A DNA stretch of 64,000 bases from Acinetobacter pullicarnis. GTDB taxonomy: Bacteria > Pseudomonadota > Gammaproteobacteria > Pseudomonadales > Moraxellaceae. Below are positions 9,001 through 15,789 of this stretch, in pieces. The notes below the pieces were generated by a model. That model saw only the letters and a program-made list of their open reading frames with translations, did no database searches and was not told where the DNA came from. A program made the position numbers and the translations under genes. Position 1 is the first letter of the stretch; every line of letters starts with the position of its first letter. The stretch is taken from contig NZ_VCMZ01000001.1 of the NCBI RefSeq assembly GCF_006352475.1, forward strand, positions 310,001 to 374,000, written 5' to 3'.

Positions 9001-11963
9001 ATGATGCATTGACGAATACCTACAAATACAGCCTGAACGATACATTGTCCTTAAGCAATGCGGGCAGTCTATCGATTAAGGATAGTGCTGGTACAGGTAC
9101 AGTCGTTTCTGTTGACAAGACAGGGGTACAGTCAGGCAGCATTAAGCTAGATGCATCGACAGGTAAGATCACAGGAGTAACAGATGGTCTTGTTGCTGCA
9201 GGATCTAAAGAAGCAGTAAATGGTGGTCAGCTTGATGCAGTAAAAGCGATAGCGAATACAGGCTGGAAACTGACGACAGATAAAACTGGTACGGGTGCAG
9301 TGGCAGGTAGTTCAGTTGAACAGATCACGCCAGATGAAACAGTAACGTTTATCGCTGGTGACAACATTGCGGTTGAACAGGCAGGGAATAAGGTCACTGT
9401 AGCAACGAAGAAAGATGTGGTATTTGACAGTGTAACTGCAGGTGGCACAGTCATCAATAATTCTGGCTTAAGCTTTGTTGATAGTACAGGCACATTGGTT
9501 GCGAACAGCCCAAGCATCAGCAAAACAGGGATCAATGCAGGCAATCAGAAGATCACCAATGTTAAAGCTGGGGATGTCAATTCAACATCTACAGATGCCG
9601 TGAATGGCAGTCAGCTATATACAGCACAAAACAATGTGAAGAATGTATTGGGGAGCAGCACACAGATTGATGCTGCTGGCAATTTAACTTCAACCAATAT
9701 TGGCGGAGTTACAGGAGCCAATACGGTTCACGATGCAATTCAGCAGGTAAATAACACTGCGACTAATGCGAAGACTCAGGCAGATAAAGGTTTGAATTTT
9801 GCAGTGAATGGTGTAACTCCAGCAGACAATGTACAGCTGGGAGAAACTGTTAACTTCGCAAATGGTACAAATACAACAGCAACCTATGATGCGGCGACGA
9901 ATACCTACAAATACAGCCTGAACGATACATTGTCCTTAAGCAATGCGGGCAGTCTATCGATTAAGGATAGTGCTGGTACAGGTACAGTCGTTTCTGTTGA
10001 CAAGACAGGGGTACAGTCAGGCAGCATTAAGCTAGATGCATCGACAGGTAAGATCACAGGAGTAACAGATGGTCTTGTTGCTGCAGGATCTAAAGAAGCA
10101 GTAAATGGTGGTCAGCTTGATGCAGTAAAAGCGATAGCGAATACAGGCTGGAAACTGACGACAGATAAAACTGGTACGGGTGCAGTGGCAGGTAGTTCAG
10201 TTGAACAGATCACGCCAGATGAAACAGTAACGTTTATCGCTGGTGACAACATTGCGGTTGAACAGGCAGGGAATAAGGTCACTGTAGCAACGAAGAAAGA
10301 TGTGGTATTTGACAGGGTGACATCGACAGATATATTAGGTAATACATCTATTCTGAGTGCAACAGGCATAATTACACAAGACAAGGATGGAAAAAAATCT
10401 GCATCATTAAGTAATACGGGTTTATTTGTAGCTGAAATGAATGCAACTGGAAATACCTTGAGCAGCAGTAGTCTTGAAGCAGGTAAATTGACTGTAAAAG
10501 GCACTAACACACTGGTGCTAGATTCAGTGAAAGGTACATTGACTGGTTTGAGTAATAAGACACTTGGAAGTGGTGATTTTGCATCTCAAGGCCGCGCAGC
10601 GACTGAAGAGCAGCTGAACCGGGCGCAAAGTAATGTCGCATCTATTTTAGGCGGTAATGCAGCCAATAACGGTGGCCTGCTCAGCATGTCGAATATTGGT
10701 GGTACTGGTGAAAGTACTATTGATGATGCAATCAAATCAGTCAATCAAGTGGCTAATAATGCCAATAAAGGCTGGAATGTTAGCACCAATGGCGGTACAG
10801 CAAACAATGTGAAGCCAAACGATACTGTTGATTTCAGTAATAAAGATGGCAATGTCACAGTTTCAAATCAGGGCAATAACATTACTGTCGATTTAAACAA
10901 AGATATTGATTTGGGTGCAGCTGGTAGTGTAACGACCGGAGACACCAAAATTGATAATAATGGTTTAACGATTGCGGGTGGTCCAAGCGTAACCAAAAAT
11001 GGTATCGATGCGGGCAAACAAAAAGTGACCAATGTTGCTGACGGTAAAATTACTGCCGATTCTCAAGATGCTGTGAATGGTGGTCAAATTCACGACATGA
11101 TGGGTGCTGGTGCTTATGACACCAATGGAAATCTCAGTAATATTGGTGGTACAGGTCAAAGCAATATTAACGATGCTATTGCAGCAGTAAACAAAACCGC
11201 AGTTCAATCTAAATCGACTGTGACTGAAGGCAGCAATATCAAAGTTGTGAGCAATTCAAATGCAGATGGCAGTACTAATTATACGGTGTCAACAGCTGAT
11301 GATATTACGCTGAACAGTGTTACAGCGAAGGATATTAATGCAGGTACTGTAACGACTGATAAGGTGGTTGCTGGCAATACCACTGTTGATAGCAGTGGCT
11401 TGAGCATTAAAAATGGTCCATCTGTGACCGCTTCCGGTATTGATGCAGGCAGTAAAGTAGTGAGTAATGTCAGCAATGGCGTGCAAAACAGCGATGCTGT
11501 GAATATGGGGCAGTTGTCTCAATACCTAGGCGGCGGTGCTGGCTATAACAACATCACGCAAAGTTTTGATGCGCCAAATTATCAAGTCAATGGTGGTTCT
11601 TATAACAATGTCGGTGATGCATTAGGTGCGCTAAATCAGGCCGATCAGGCATTGGGTAACCGTATTACAAATTTGGGTGATCAGTTACAACAAGCATTCT
11701 ACTCAACAAATCAACGTATTGATGATGTTGAGAAAAAAGCCAATGCAGGTATTGCTGCGGCAATGGCATTAGAAAATGCACCGTACATTCCAGGTAAATA
11801 CACTTATGCGGCAGGTGCTGCCTATCATGGCGGTGAAAATGCAATTGGTTTGACTTTACGTAAAACTGCGGATAACGGTCGCTGGTCATTGACTGGTGGT
11901 GTTGCTGCCGGTTCATCAGGTGATCCAAGTGTACGTGTTGGTATCAGTGGTGTAATTGATTAA
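1..11963 (+). CDS. ata: Giant trimeric autotransporter adhesin (Ata/AtaA type), 5' end outside window
   Basis: The reading frame is already open at base 3, so the signal peptide and N-terminal head lie upstream of the window. About 3,986 codons are visible. The protein is a chain of YadA-like stalk and head-neck units with recurring neck motifs DAVNGSQL, EAVNGGQL, GRAATEEQL and Trp/GIN-like segments (GWKLTTD, FIAGDNI). It ends in a short coiled-coil (LGDQLQQAF...RIDDVEKKA) and a YadA-type membrane anchor of about 90 residues with the terminal motif VRVGISGVID. The anchor forms a trimeric 12-strand outer-membrane beta-barrel that exports the passenger, and family members mediate adhesion to surfaces and host proteins. 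Most of the visible protein is a tandem array of a 295-residue unit. A hairpin terminator and the TpgA-like partner gene follow directly. The class is clear; the symbol is by family resemblance. Confidence 0.93.
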   Translation, partial: TGTKTTVNNVGAALTALDTAVNQPLSFAGDTGAQISRKLGETLNVKGGATGTLAGTGNIGVVANGTNQLDIRLAETINLGGNGSVTTGSASIKNNEVKVGTNTLTDTGLKAGNVKVNTSTNDVTGLSNITWNPAGTYNSGRAATEEQLLSAQNQLNTTLTDKGFSISAQGANSDKVKLGETVDFRNTDGNLVATRSADNTINYDLAKNISVDKVTLGNIIIDKATGINAGNQKITNVKAGDVNSTSTDAVNGSQLYTAQNNVKNVLGSSTQIDAAGNLTSTNIGGVTGANTVHDAIQQVNNTATNAKTQADKGLNFAVNGVTPADNVQLGETVNFANGTNTTATYDALTNTYKYSLNDTLSLSNAGSLSIKDSAGTGTVVSVDKTGVQSGSIKLDASTGKITGVTDGLVAAGSKEAVNGGQLDAVKAIANTGWKLTTDKTGTGAVAGSSVEQITPDETVTFIAGDNIAVEQAGNKVTVATKKDVVFDSVTAGGTVINNSGLSFVDSTGTLVANSPSISKTGINAGNQKITNVKAGDVNSTSTDAVNGSQLYTAQNNVKNVLGSSTQIDAAGNLTSTNIGGVTGANTVHDAIQQVNNTATNAKTQADKGLNFAVNGVTPADNVQLGETVNFADGTNTTATYDALTNTYKYSLNDTLSLSNAGSLSIKDSAGTGTVVSVDKTGVQSGSIKLDASTGKITGVTDGLVAAGSKEAVNGGQLDAVKAIANTGWKLTTDKTGTGAVAGSSVEQITPDETVTFIAGDNIAVEQAGNKVTVATKKDVVFDSVTAGGTVINNSGLSFVDSTGTLVANSPSISKTGINAGNQKITNVKAGDVNSTSTDAVNGSQLYTAQNNVKNVLGSSTQIDAAGNLTSTNIGGVTGANTVHDAIQQVNNTATNAKTQADKGLNFAVNGVTPADNVQLGETVNFADGTNTTATYDALTNTYKYSLNDTLSLSNAGSLSIKDSAGTGTVVSVDKTGVQSGSIKLDASTGKITGVTDGLVAAGSKEAVNGGQLDAVKAIANTGWKLTTDKTGTGAVAGSSVEQITPDETVTFIAGDNIAVEQAGNKVTVATKKDVVFDSVTAGGTVINNSGLSFVDSTGTLVANSPSISKTGINAGNQKITNVKAGDVNSTSTDAVNGSQLYTAQNNVKNVLGSSTQIDAAGNLTSTNIGGVTGANTVHDAIQQVNNTATNAKTQADKGLNFAVNGVTPADNVQLGETVNFADGTNTTATYDALTNTYKYSLNDTLSLSNAGSLSIKDSAGTGTVVSVDKTGVQSGSIKLDASTGKITGVTDGLVAAGSKEAVNGGQLDAVKAIANTGWKLTTDKTGTGAVAGSSVEQITPDETVTFIAGDNIAVEQAGNKVTVATKKDVVFDSVTAGGTVINNSGLSFVDSTGTLVANSPSISKTGINAGNQKITNVKAGDVNSTSTDAVNGSQLYTAQNNVKNVLGSSTQIDAAGNLTSTNIGGVTGANTVHDAIQQVNNTATNAKTQADKGLNFAVNGVTPADNVQLGETVNFADGTNTTATYDALTNTYKYSLNDTLSLSNAGSLSIKDSAGTGTVVSVDKTGVQSGSIKLDASTGKITGVTDGLVAAGSKEAVNGGQLDAVKAIANTGWKLTTDKTGTGAVAGSSVEQITPDETVTFIAGDNIAVEQAGNKVTVATKKDVVFDSVTAGGTVINNSGLSFVDSTGTLVANSPSISKTGINAGNQKITNVKAGDVNSTSTDAVNGSQLYTAQNNVKNVLGSSTQIDAAGNLTSTNIGGVTGANTVHDAIQQVNNTATNAKTQADKGLNFAVNGVTPADNVQLGETVNFADGTNTTATYDALTNTYKYSLNDTLSLSNAGSLSIKDSAGTGTVVSVDKTGVQSGSIKLDASTGKITGVTDGLVAAGSKEAVNGGQLDAVKAIANTGWKLTTDKTGTGAVAGSSVEQITPDETVTFIAGDNIAVEQAGNKVTVATKKDVVFDSVTAGGTVINNSGLSFVDSTGTLVANSPSISKTGINAGNQKITNVKAGDVNSTSTDAVNGSQLYTAQNNVKNVLGSSTQIDAAGNLTSTNIGGVTGANTVHDAIQQVNNTATNAKTQADKGLNFAVNGVTPADNVQLGETVNFADGTNTTATYDALTNTYKYSLNDTLSLSNAGSLSIKDSAGTGTVVSVDKTGVQSGSIKLDASTGKITGVTDGLVAAGSKEAVNGGQLDAVKAIANTGWKLTTDKTGTGAVAGSSVEQITPDETVTFIAGDNIAVEQAGNKVTVATKKDVVFDSVTAGGTVINNSGLSFVDSTGTLVANSPSISKTGINAGNQKITNVKAGDVNSTSTDAVNGSQLYTAQNNVKNVLGSSTQIDAAGNLTSTNIGGVTGANTVHDAIQQVNNTATNAKTQADKGLNFAVNGVTPADNVQLGETVNFADGTNTTATYDALTNTYKYSLNDTLSLSNAGSLSIKDSAGTGTVVSVDKTGVQSGSIKLDASTGKITGVTDGLVAAGSKEAVNGGQLDAVKAIANTGWKLTTDKTGTGAVAGSSVEQITPDETVTFIAGDNIAVEQAGNKVTVATKKDVVFDSVTAGGTVINNSGLSFVDSTGTLVANSPSISKTGINAGNQKITNVKAGDVNSTSTDAVNGSQLYTAQNNVKNVLGSSTQIDAAGNLTSTNIGGVTGANTVHDAIQQVNNTATNAKTQADKGLNFAVNGVTPADNVQLGETVNFADGTNTTATYDALTNTYKYSLNDTLSLSNAGSLSIKDSAGTGTVVSVDKTGVQSGSIKLDASTGKITGVTDGLVAAGSKEAVNGGQLDAVKAIANTGWKLTTDKTGTGAVAGSSVEQITPDETVTFIAGDNIAVEQAGNKVTVATKKDVVFDSVTAGGTVINNSGLSFVDSTGTLVANSPSISKTGINAGNQKITNVKAGDVNSTSTDAVNGSQLYTAQNNVKNVLGSSTQIDAAGNLTSTNIGGVTGANTVHDAIQQVNNTATNAKTQADKGLNFAVNGVTPADNVQLGETVNFADGTNTTATYDALTNTYKYSLNDTLSLSNAGSLSIKDSAGTGTVVSVDKTGVQSGSIKLDASTGKITGVTDGLVAAGSKEAVNGGQLDAVKAIANTGWKLTTDKTGTGAVAGSSVEQITPDETVTFIAGDNIAVEQAGNKVTVATKKDVVFDSVTAGGTVINNSGLSFVDSTGTLVANSPSISKTGINAGNQKITNVKAGDVNSTSTDAVNGSQLYTAQNNVKNVLGSSTQIDAAGNLTSTNIGGVTGANTVHDAIQQVNNTATNAKTQADKGLNFAVNGVTPADNVQLGETVNFANGTNTTATYDAATNTYKYSLNDTLSLSNAGSLSIKDSAGTGTVVSVDKTGVQSGSIKLDASTGKITGVTDGLVAAGSKEAVNGGQLDAVKAIANTGWKLTTDKTGTGAVAGSSVEQITPDETVTFIAGDNIAVEQAGNKVTVATKKDVVFDRVTSTDILGNTSILSATGIITQDKDGKKSASLSNTGLFVAEMNATGNTLSSSSLEAGKLTVKGTNTLVLDSVKGTLTGLSNKTLGSGDFASQGRAATEEQLNRAQSNVASILGGNAANNGGLLSMSNIGGTGESTIDDAIKSVNQVANNANKGWNVSTNGGTANNVKPNDTVDFSNKDGNVTVSNQGNNITVDLNKDIDLGAAGSVTTGDTKIDNNGLTIAGGPSVTKNGIDAGKQKVTNVADGKITADSQDAVNGGQIHDMMGAGAYDTNGNLSNIGGTGQSNINDAIAAVNKTAVQSKSTVTEGSNIKVVSNSNADGSTNYTVSTADDITLNSVTAKDINAGTVTTDKVVAGNTTVDSSGLSIKNGPSVTASGIDAGSKVVSNVSNGVQNSDAVNMGQLSQYLGGGAGYNNITQSFDAPNYQVNGGSYNNVGDALGALNQADQALGNRITNLGDQLQQAFYSTNQRIDDVEKKANAGIAAAMALENAPYIPGKYTYAAGAAYHGGENAIGLTLRKTADNGRWSLTGGVAAGSSGDPSVRVGISGVID
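675..10315 (+). repeat. Tandem array of an 885-bp (295-codon) unit, about 10.9 copies
   Basis: The period is exactly 885 bp: the same sequence recurs at 1451, 2336 and so on to 10301. The array starts at base 675 (acagggatcaatg) and ends at 10315, where gacagtgtaa of the unit becomes gacagggtga. The central units encode identical proteins. The first unit has Asn in place of Asp in the FAxGTNTT segment. The last, incomplete unit has the same Asn and also Ala for Leu in the YDALTN segment. Because 885 is a multiple of 3, gain or loss of units keeps the reading frame and only changes fibre length. Confidence 0.97.
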
Positions 11964-11969
11964 TGCATG

Positions 11970-12010
11970 GTGGGGAAAGAGCATGGTGGCTCTTTCCCAC
12001 TTGTTTTTTA
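11970..12010 (+). terminator. Hairpin terminator between ata and tpgA
   Basis: GTGGGGAAAGAGC (from 11970) pairs with GCTCTTTCCCAC (11989-12000) with one bulged G. A T-rich run (ttgtttttt) follows. It lies 7 bp after the adhesin stop and 26 bp before the tpgA start, so it may terminate or attenuate read-through into tpgA. Confidence 0.8.
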
Positions 12011-12035
12011 AATTTAATCAAGAATTGAGATGACA

Positions 12036-12851
12036 ATGAAAACTTTATTAAAAACAATTGTAAGCTGTGTATTTTTAACTGGTGTGTTGAGTGGTCTAAC
12101 ACATGCAAAAGAGCAGATTAATTTACAGATGGCTGATGAGTCCGTTTCTTTTCCAGAAGTGAAAAAAAGTTACCTAGATCAAGTTCACCGTTATGAATAT
12201 GATCAGGTACTGCGTCTGGAAAATGGCTTAACCAAAGACCAAATTCGTTATATTTTGGGCCATCCACATTTTAGCGAAGGCGTGTTTGGGGTTCGTGAAT
12301 GGAACTATGTATTGGATATCCGTGTGCCTGAAACCCAGCAATACAAACGCTGCCAGTTACGTATCGACTTTGATAAAGACTACTTGGCCAAGGCATATTA
12401 TTGGAAGGGTGAAGCCTGTCAGGGCTTGGCGCAATATGGTGCCAACAATCAACCTGTAGATAAAAATGCATTGGTTGTTGGAGGACTGAATGCCCAAGTT
12501 GCACAAGCTAGCGTACTATTCGCCTTTGACCGTTATGATGAGTCTGCGATTAACCGTGACTTTAGCCGCGTGGAAGAAATTGCAGAGGCCATTAAGCAGT
12601 CCGGCAGCCAGCGGGTTACTGTGACGGGTTATGCCGATAAATTGGGTAACTTTAACTATAACCAGGTTTTATCTGCACAGCGTGCGAATACCGTGGCTTA
12701 TTTGCTAGCTCAACTGGGGATTGATCCGAATTACATTAAAGTCGATGCCAATGGAACAACCCGAATTTATAAAGAGTGTGAAGGTCAAACCAAATCTACT
12801 TCAACTGTGGAATGTTTAGCACCAAATCGCCGAGTAAATGTTAATTGGTAA
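12036..12851 (+). CDS. tpgA: TpgA-like partner of the trimeric autotransporter (OmlA/BamE-like plus OmpA-like domains)
   Basis: This is a periplasmic or outer-membrane-associated protein of about 271 residues. The chosen ATG at 12036 opens [20 protein letters not shown] and a signal peptide ending LTHA. An ATG two codons earlier (12030) has no room for a ribosome site. The first half carries a SmpA/OmlA-like segment ([21 protein letters not shown]). The second half is an OmpA-type peptidoglycan-binding domain ([27 protein letters not shown]) with the Asp and Arg that hold diaminopimelate in this family. In Acinetobacter, TpgA sits directly downstream of the AtaA adhesin, anchors it to peptidoglycan and aids its surface display. 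The order and domain plan here match that. Confidence 0.88.
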   Translation: MKTLLKTIVSCVFLTGVLSGLTHAKEQINLQMADESVSFPEVKKSYLDQVHRYEYDQVLRLENGLTKDQIRYILGHPHFSEGVFGVREWNYVLDIRVPETQQYKRCQLRIDFDKDYLAKAYYWKGEACQGLAQYGANNQPVDKNALVVGGLNAQVAQASVLFAFDRYDESAINRDFSRVEEIAEAIKQSGSQRVTVTGYADKLGNFNYNQVLSAQRANTVAYLLAQLGIDPNYIKVDANGTTRIYKECEGQTKSTSTVECLAPNRRVNVNW

Positions 12852-12863
12852 TAAGAATTAATG

Positions 12864-12905
12864 GAGTATATTGTGCTGATAAAGTAACTATATACTCTTT
12901 TTCCT
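12864..12905 (+). terminator. Terminator after tpgA
   Basis: GAGTATAT (12864-12871) pairs with ATATACTC (12890-12897) and is followed by TTTTTCC. It lies just after the tpgA stop. Confidence 0.7.
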
Positions 12906-13015
12906 TAAAATTAAGAGGTTTAGAAAGTAAAAATGATTTTAACCAAGGCAGTTTAAGCAAATTAAGATACAAACTAGGTAATCCTCCCATAAATAACCGA
13001 AGTTAAGAGTAGAGG

Positions 13016-13145
13016 TTAAGCAGCCATTAGAGGAGGCCTTCCTTTGTTGGCCTGGTGTGGTCTTTCATGATTGTAATGCCACAGCCAATTTGCTGCATAA
13101 TCTTGTACTTCATCCAAAGTATCAAATGAAATATATGGCTCAACG
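13016..13145 (-). pseudogene. 3' remnant of an IS3-family transposase (orfB C-terminus)
   Basis: Read on the minus strand, the frame ending at the stop 13018-13016 gives about 41 residues typical of the end of IS3-family OrfB: EPYISFDTLDEVQDYAAN, then WLWHYNHERPHQ, then a terminal GRPPLMAA. An in-frame stop appears a few codons further upstream and no other part of the element is present. It is therefore a dead fragment. The rest of 12906-13403 shows no other gene I can support. Confidence 0.75.
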
Positions 13146-13368
13146 GGCAAAAGCTAGTCCTCTGAGAATCAGCTTTCATATTGCATCCATTAGTATTCTG
13201 AATATTTAAAGATTCACTTCATTGGATTCAGCAGGTAATTTATCCAAGCATTTTGAAAATTTACTGGAAAAGCCAAGAAATACATTTTACCTGAGAGAAG
13301 AGCGAGAAGTTGCCCTAGGGTTGTGAAGGGAAAACCGCAGAAATACCCAAGAGAATACCAGTCAATTT

Positions 13369-13390
13369 CTTAACTGACTAGCATTAGGCC
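13369..13390. repeat. Dispersed repeat, copy 1
   Basis: The stretch cttaactgactagcattagg plus cc at 13369-13390 recurs with two differences (one substitution, one inserted base) at 39956-39978. Both copies are intergenic and flanked by unrelated sequence. Confidence 0.55.
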
Positions 13391-13403
13391 GTGTCGAGGT
13401 ATT

Positions 13404-13640
13404 TCAATTAATGCCATTTCGCACTTGTTGCAAAATCCAATCCTCATATTCTTGTAGTGTTTCTTGTAGCATATCCATAGGTCGTACGATGTAGTGCCTT
13501 TCAACTAATGCACTTGGTTTATGACCTGATATCTGTGCTAAAGATCCTTCATTGATTTTTGCCCAAATAGCTAACGTTTTATATGATCTCCTCAATCCAT
13601 GGGGAGTAAGTTCAATATTTAGTTTTTTACATATTTTCTC
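13404..13640 (-). pseudogene. C-terminal fragment of a phage-type tyrosine integrase
   Basis: About 79 residues remain, containing two conserved blocks of the tyrosine-recombinase catalytic domain: HGLRRSYKT (the H-x-x-R box) and SGHKPSALVERHY (the H and the nucleophilic Tyr region). The N-terminal arm-binding and core-binding domains and the first catalytic Arg are missing. The frame is cut at 13641 by the end of an IS5-family element. This is not the same integrase as the intact one at 31150-32334, so it marks a second, older integrative element whose remainder is not recognisable here. Confidence 0.8.
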
Positions 13641-14452
13641 GGCTTTGTTGCACAAAGATTTGAAATGCAAAGCGCCCCTAATTGAGCCAAATTTAAGGCG
13701 TAACTTGGGTAAGTGGTCGACCTAATTCCGTAAATCTGTTAAGGACTGCTACACGTGCATGGATCTCATTCACTTGGCTATCAAAACTCCTTGCACTGAG
13801 TTTATCTCCTAATAATTTGATGCAATGCATCTTAGTTTCAACCAAACTTCGACGATGATAGCCTGACCATTTTTTCCATAGTGTCCTGCCTAAACGTTTA
13901 ATTGTTCTAAGTAATTCATTTCGCTCTAGCGAGCTACTCTTTGTATCTTTCCATTGTTTCGCATTTTTTCTAGGTGGAATCACCGCATGCCCTTGCCGAT
14001 CTGCAATGACCTGACGGCATTGCTTGGTGTCATAAGCTCCATTGGTATAAACAGAGTTAATCTGCTCATCTTGTGGAATCTGATTAAGTAAATCACCAAG
14101 CACCTGTGAATCACTGACATTATTGGTTGTAAGCTGAACTGCTCGTATTTGTAGGGTTTTAGCATCTATACCAATATGAAGTTTACGCCATTGGCGACGA
14201 TATTCAGGTCCATGTTTCTTGCATTTCCATTCGCCCTCACCTAGAAACTTCATGCCTGTAGAGTCCATGAGTAGATGCAGCCCATCGCTACTTTTTTGGT
14301 AGCTGATTACAATATCAATATGCTTTTGTCTTCTACAAAGCGTGGTGTAATCTGGAGCTATCCAATTTAATTCGCAAAGTTTAATCAGACTTTGCACAAA
14401 GCCAGTGACCATACGTAAAGACAGACGGAATAAGGATTTAATCATTAAGCAG
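13641..14452 (-). mobile_element. Truncated IS5-family (IS903-group-like) insertion sequence
   Basis: The surviving end begins ggctttgttgcacaaag at 13641, the typical terminal repeat of IS903-group elements, and interrupts the integrase fragment. The other end is missing: at 14453 the sequence switches abruptly to a terminal repeat of an IS3-family element. The element has thus lost its transposase 5' end and its second inverted repeat and should be unable to move on its own. Confidence 0.8.
13693..14452 (-). pseudogene. IS5-family transposase, N-terminally truncated
   Basis: About 252 residues of a DDE transposase remain. They include LLMDSTGMKFLGEGEW with the first catalytic Asp, VYTNGAYDTKQC with the second Asp, and YHRRSLVETKMHCIKLLG with the catalytic Glu in the usual R-x6-E-like context. 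Full-length relatives carry about 50-60 more residues before the CLMIKSLFRL segment at which this one starts. The loss coincides with the IS3-type terminal repeat at 14453. Similar Acinetobacter elements are IS17 and IS1008, named here only as family comparisons. Confidence 0.8.
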
Positions 14453-14587
14453 CTGAACCGTACCGGGTTTGTCGGAGACCAAACTTTCTGAGATGAGACG
14501 CATTGCTTCTCAAGACGTAGCGAAGCGTAGTGATCCGATGAAAAAAGTAAAATATACCCCCTGAAATCAGATAGAGCGGTTCAATTA
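14453..14587 (+). mobile_element. Left-end remnant of an IS3-family element related to the two intact copies
   Basis: The first 24 bases (tgaaccgtaccgggtttgtc, then ggag) equal the terminal repeat of the complete IS3-family copies at 26925 and 29116. After a diverged leader, the start of orfA is recognisable (atgaaaaaagtaaaatatac against atgaaaaaaccaaactatac), as is a later shared stretch gagcggttcaatta. Similarity ends at about 14587. The sequence differs too much to be a recent partial copy, so it is probably a relative that decayed or was cut by deletion. Confidence 0.7.
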
Positions 14588-14678
14588 GAACCAAACCCAA
14601 CTATCGCAACACTGAGTTCTGGAGAATCTCGTCGTTTCTTAATTGCGTCGTAATGATGATTATCAAGATAAAATCAAA

Positions 14679-15411
14679 GGCTCTAGACTAGCAGAATAGA
14701 TATGTTAGTCTAGAATCATGATAGAAAACAGTAAATTAAGTCACTATAAGATTAAAAAAATTATTCAGTGCTTTTGCATTGATATTCCTGCTTCTAAAAC
14801 AGCCTTATTGCTTAACTTGAACCGTAATACCATCAACTATTGGTACATGCTTTTTAGAGAAGCAATCTACGATCATCAAACAGATTTAAGAGCAAAGTTT
14901 GTAGGTTCTATTGAAATTGATGAGAGCTATTTTGGAGCAAAAAGACAACGTGGTTTTCATGGGAAGTTGAAGCGAGGTCGAGGTACTTTAAAACAACCTG
15001 TATTTGGAATATTTGAAAGGAATGGTCGAGTTTATACAGAAATAGTCCCTGATTGTAAAAAGACTACATTACAACAAGTTATCTTAGGTAAAATTGCACT
15101 TGAAAGTGTAATTTATAGTGATGGTTGGCGTGGATACAATGGTTTGGTAGATGTTGGTTACTCAAAGCATTTTAGAGTAAATCATGGAGCGAATGAATTT
15201 GCCAGAGGACAATGTCATATAAATGGAATAGAATCATTCTGGAGCTTTTTGTAAAAGAAGGCTAGCAAAGTTCAACGGTATATCAAAAGAGTATTTTGAT
15301 TATCATCTTAAAGAAACAGAATGGCGTTGGATGAGGGAGCCTAATGAGCTAGCAACAGAGTTGTGGGACCTCATTAGGTAAAACTAAGTGCAAATCTGCT
15401 AGTCTAGAGCC
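14679..15411 (+). mobile_element. IS1595-family insertion sequence, 733 bp
   Basis: Perfect 17-bp terminal inverted repeats, ggctctagactagcaga at 14679-14695 and its complement at 15395-15411, enclose one transposase gene. The 8 bp on the two sides (aaatcaaa and atatttat) do not match, so the usual 8-bp target duplication is absent. One flank was probably lost or rearranged after insertion. The transposase frame is broken (see the gene entry). Confidence 0.85.
14718..15381 (+). pseudogene. IS1595-family transposase with a late frameshift
   Basis: The frame opens with MIENSKLSHYKIKKIIQ and shows the family hallmarks VGSIEIDESYFGAKRQRGFHG (the DE-S-Y-F-G box), VIYSDGWRGYNGL and a conserved HINGIESFWSF. 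It then stops at 15252-15254. Shifting one base after the agcttttt run continues it with KRRLAKFNGISKEYFDYH to a stop at 15379-15381, which restores the expected C-terminus. A single-base length error in the T run near 15245 is the simplest explanation, either a real mutation or a homopolymer miscall. Confidence 0.8.
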
Positions 15412-15412
15412 A

Positions 15413-15487
15413 TATTTATTAGCGATTGCGATTGGAAGTGTGGTGACTGGTGTAGCTTATGCCGTGATAAAACAACGGTTAGAATAA
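15413..15487 (+). pseudogene. 25-codon 3' remnant of a membrane-protein gene
   Basis: Directly after the IS1595 right end, a frame with no start codon reads YLLAIAIGSVVTGVAYAVI, then KQRLE, and stops at 15485-15487. It looks like the last transmembrane segment and tail of a transporter. It resembles the end of fructose PTS IIC proteins, but 24 residues are too few to be sure. The rest of the gene is not in the window. Confidence 0.4.
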
Positions 15488-15516
15488 GCCCTTCATAGAA
15501 GCTTTGTGAAAGCTAT

Positions 15517-15675
15517 TTAGTGCAATAAATGAATATTATGCCCAATCCTATTTTGGATCATTTGGAGAGTCTCTACTTGAATTTGTCCAGGTAATAGATC
15601 ATGAGCGATGTTGCTGAATAGGATTGCAACCTTACAAATCGAGCCAATATTCACCCCATCCATTGTAGTAAACAT
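15517..15675 (-). other. Possible small gene or gene remnant (52 codons)
   Basis: An ATG at 15675 opens MFTTMDGVNIGSICKVAILF and runs to a stop at 15519-15517. The same frame is open further upstream to about 15745. No ribosome site is visible and I do not recognise the product. It could be the tail of a degraded gene in the 272-bp gap between the IS1595 element and the helicase. Confidence 0.2.
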
Positions 15676-15789
15676 TAAGTTTTTTTGAGCATGAATTGAT
15701 TTCCTTTTGATACGTTGGCGAGCACTATTGTTCTGAAATGACAGCTTTTTTCGTTATTATTGTATAAACATTTTTGGTGTCTGGTAATT

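Noticed and set aside
1262..10510. A series of identical minus-strand open frames of about 105 codons, one per adhesin repeat
   Set aside because: They are antisense to a clear coding frame, repeat with the 885-bp unit and have no ribosome site. They arise from the codon pattern of the adhesin.
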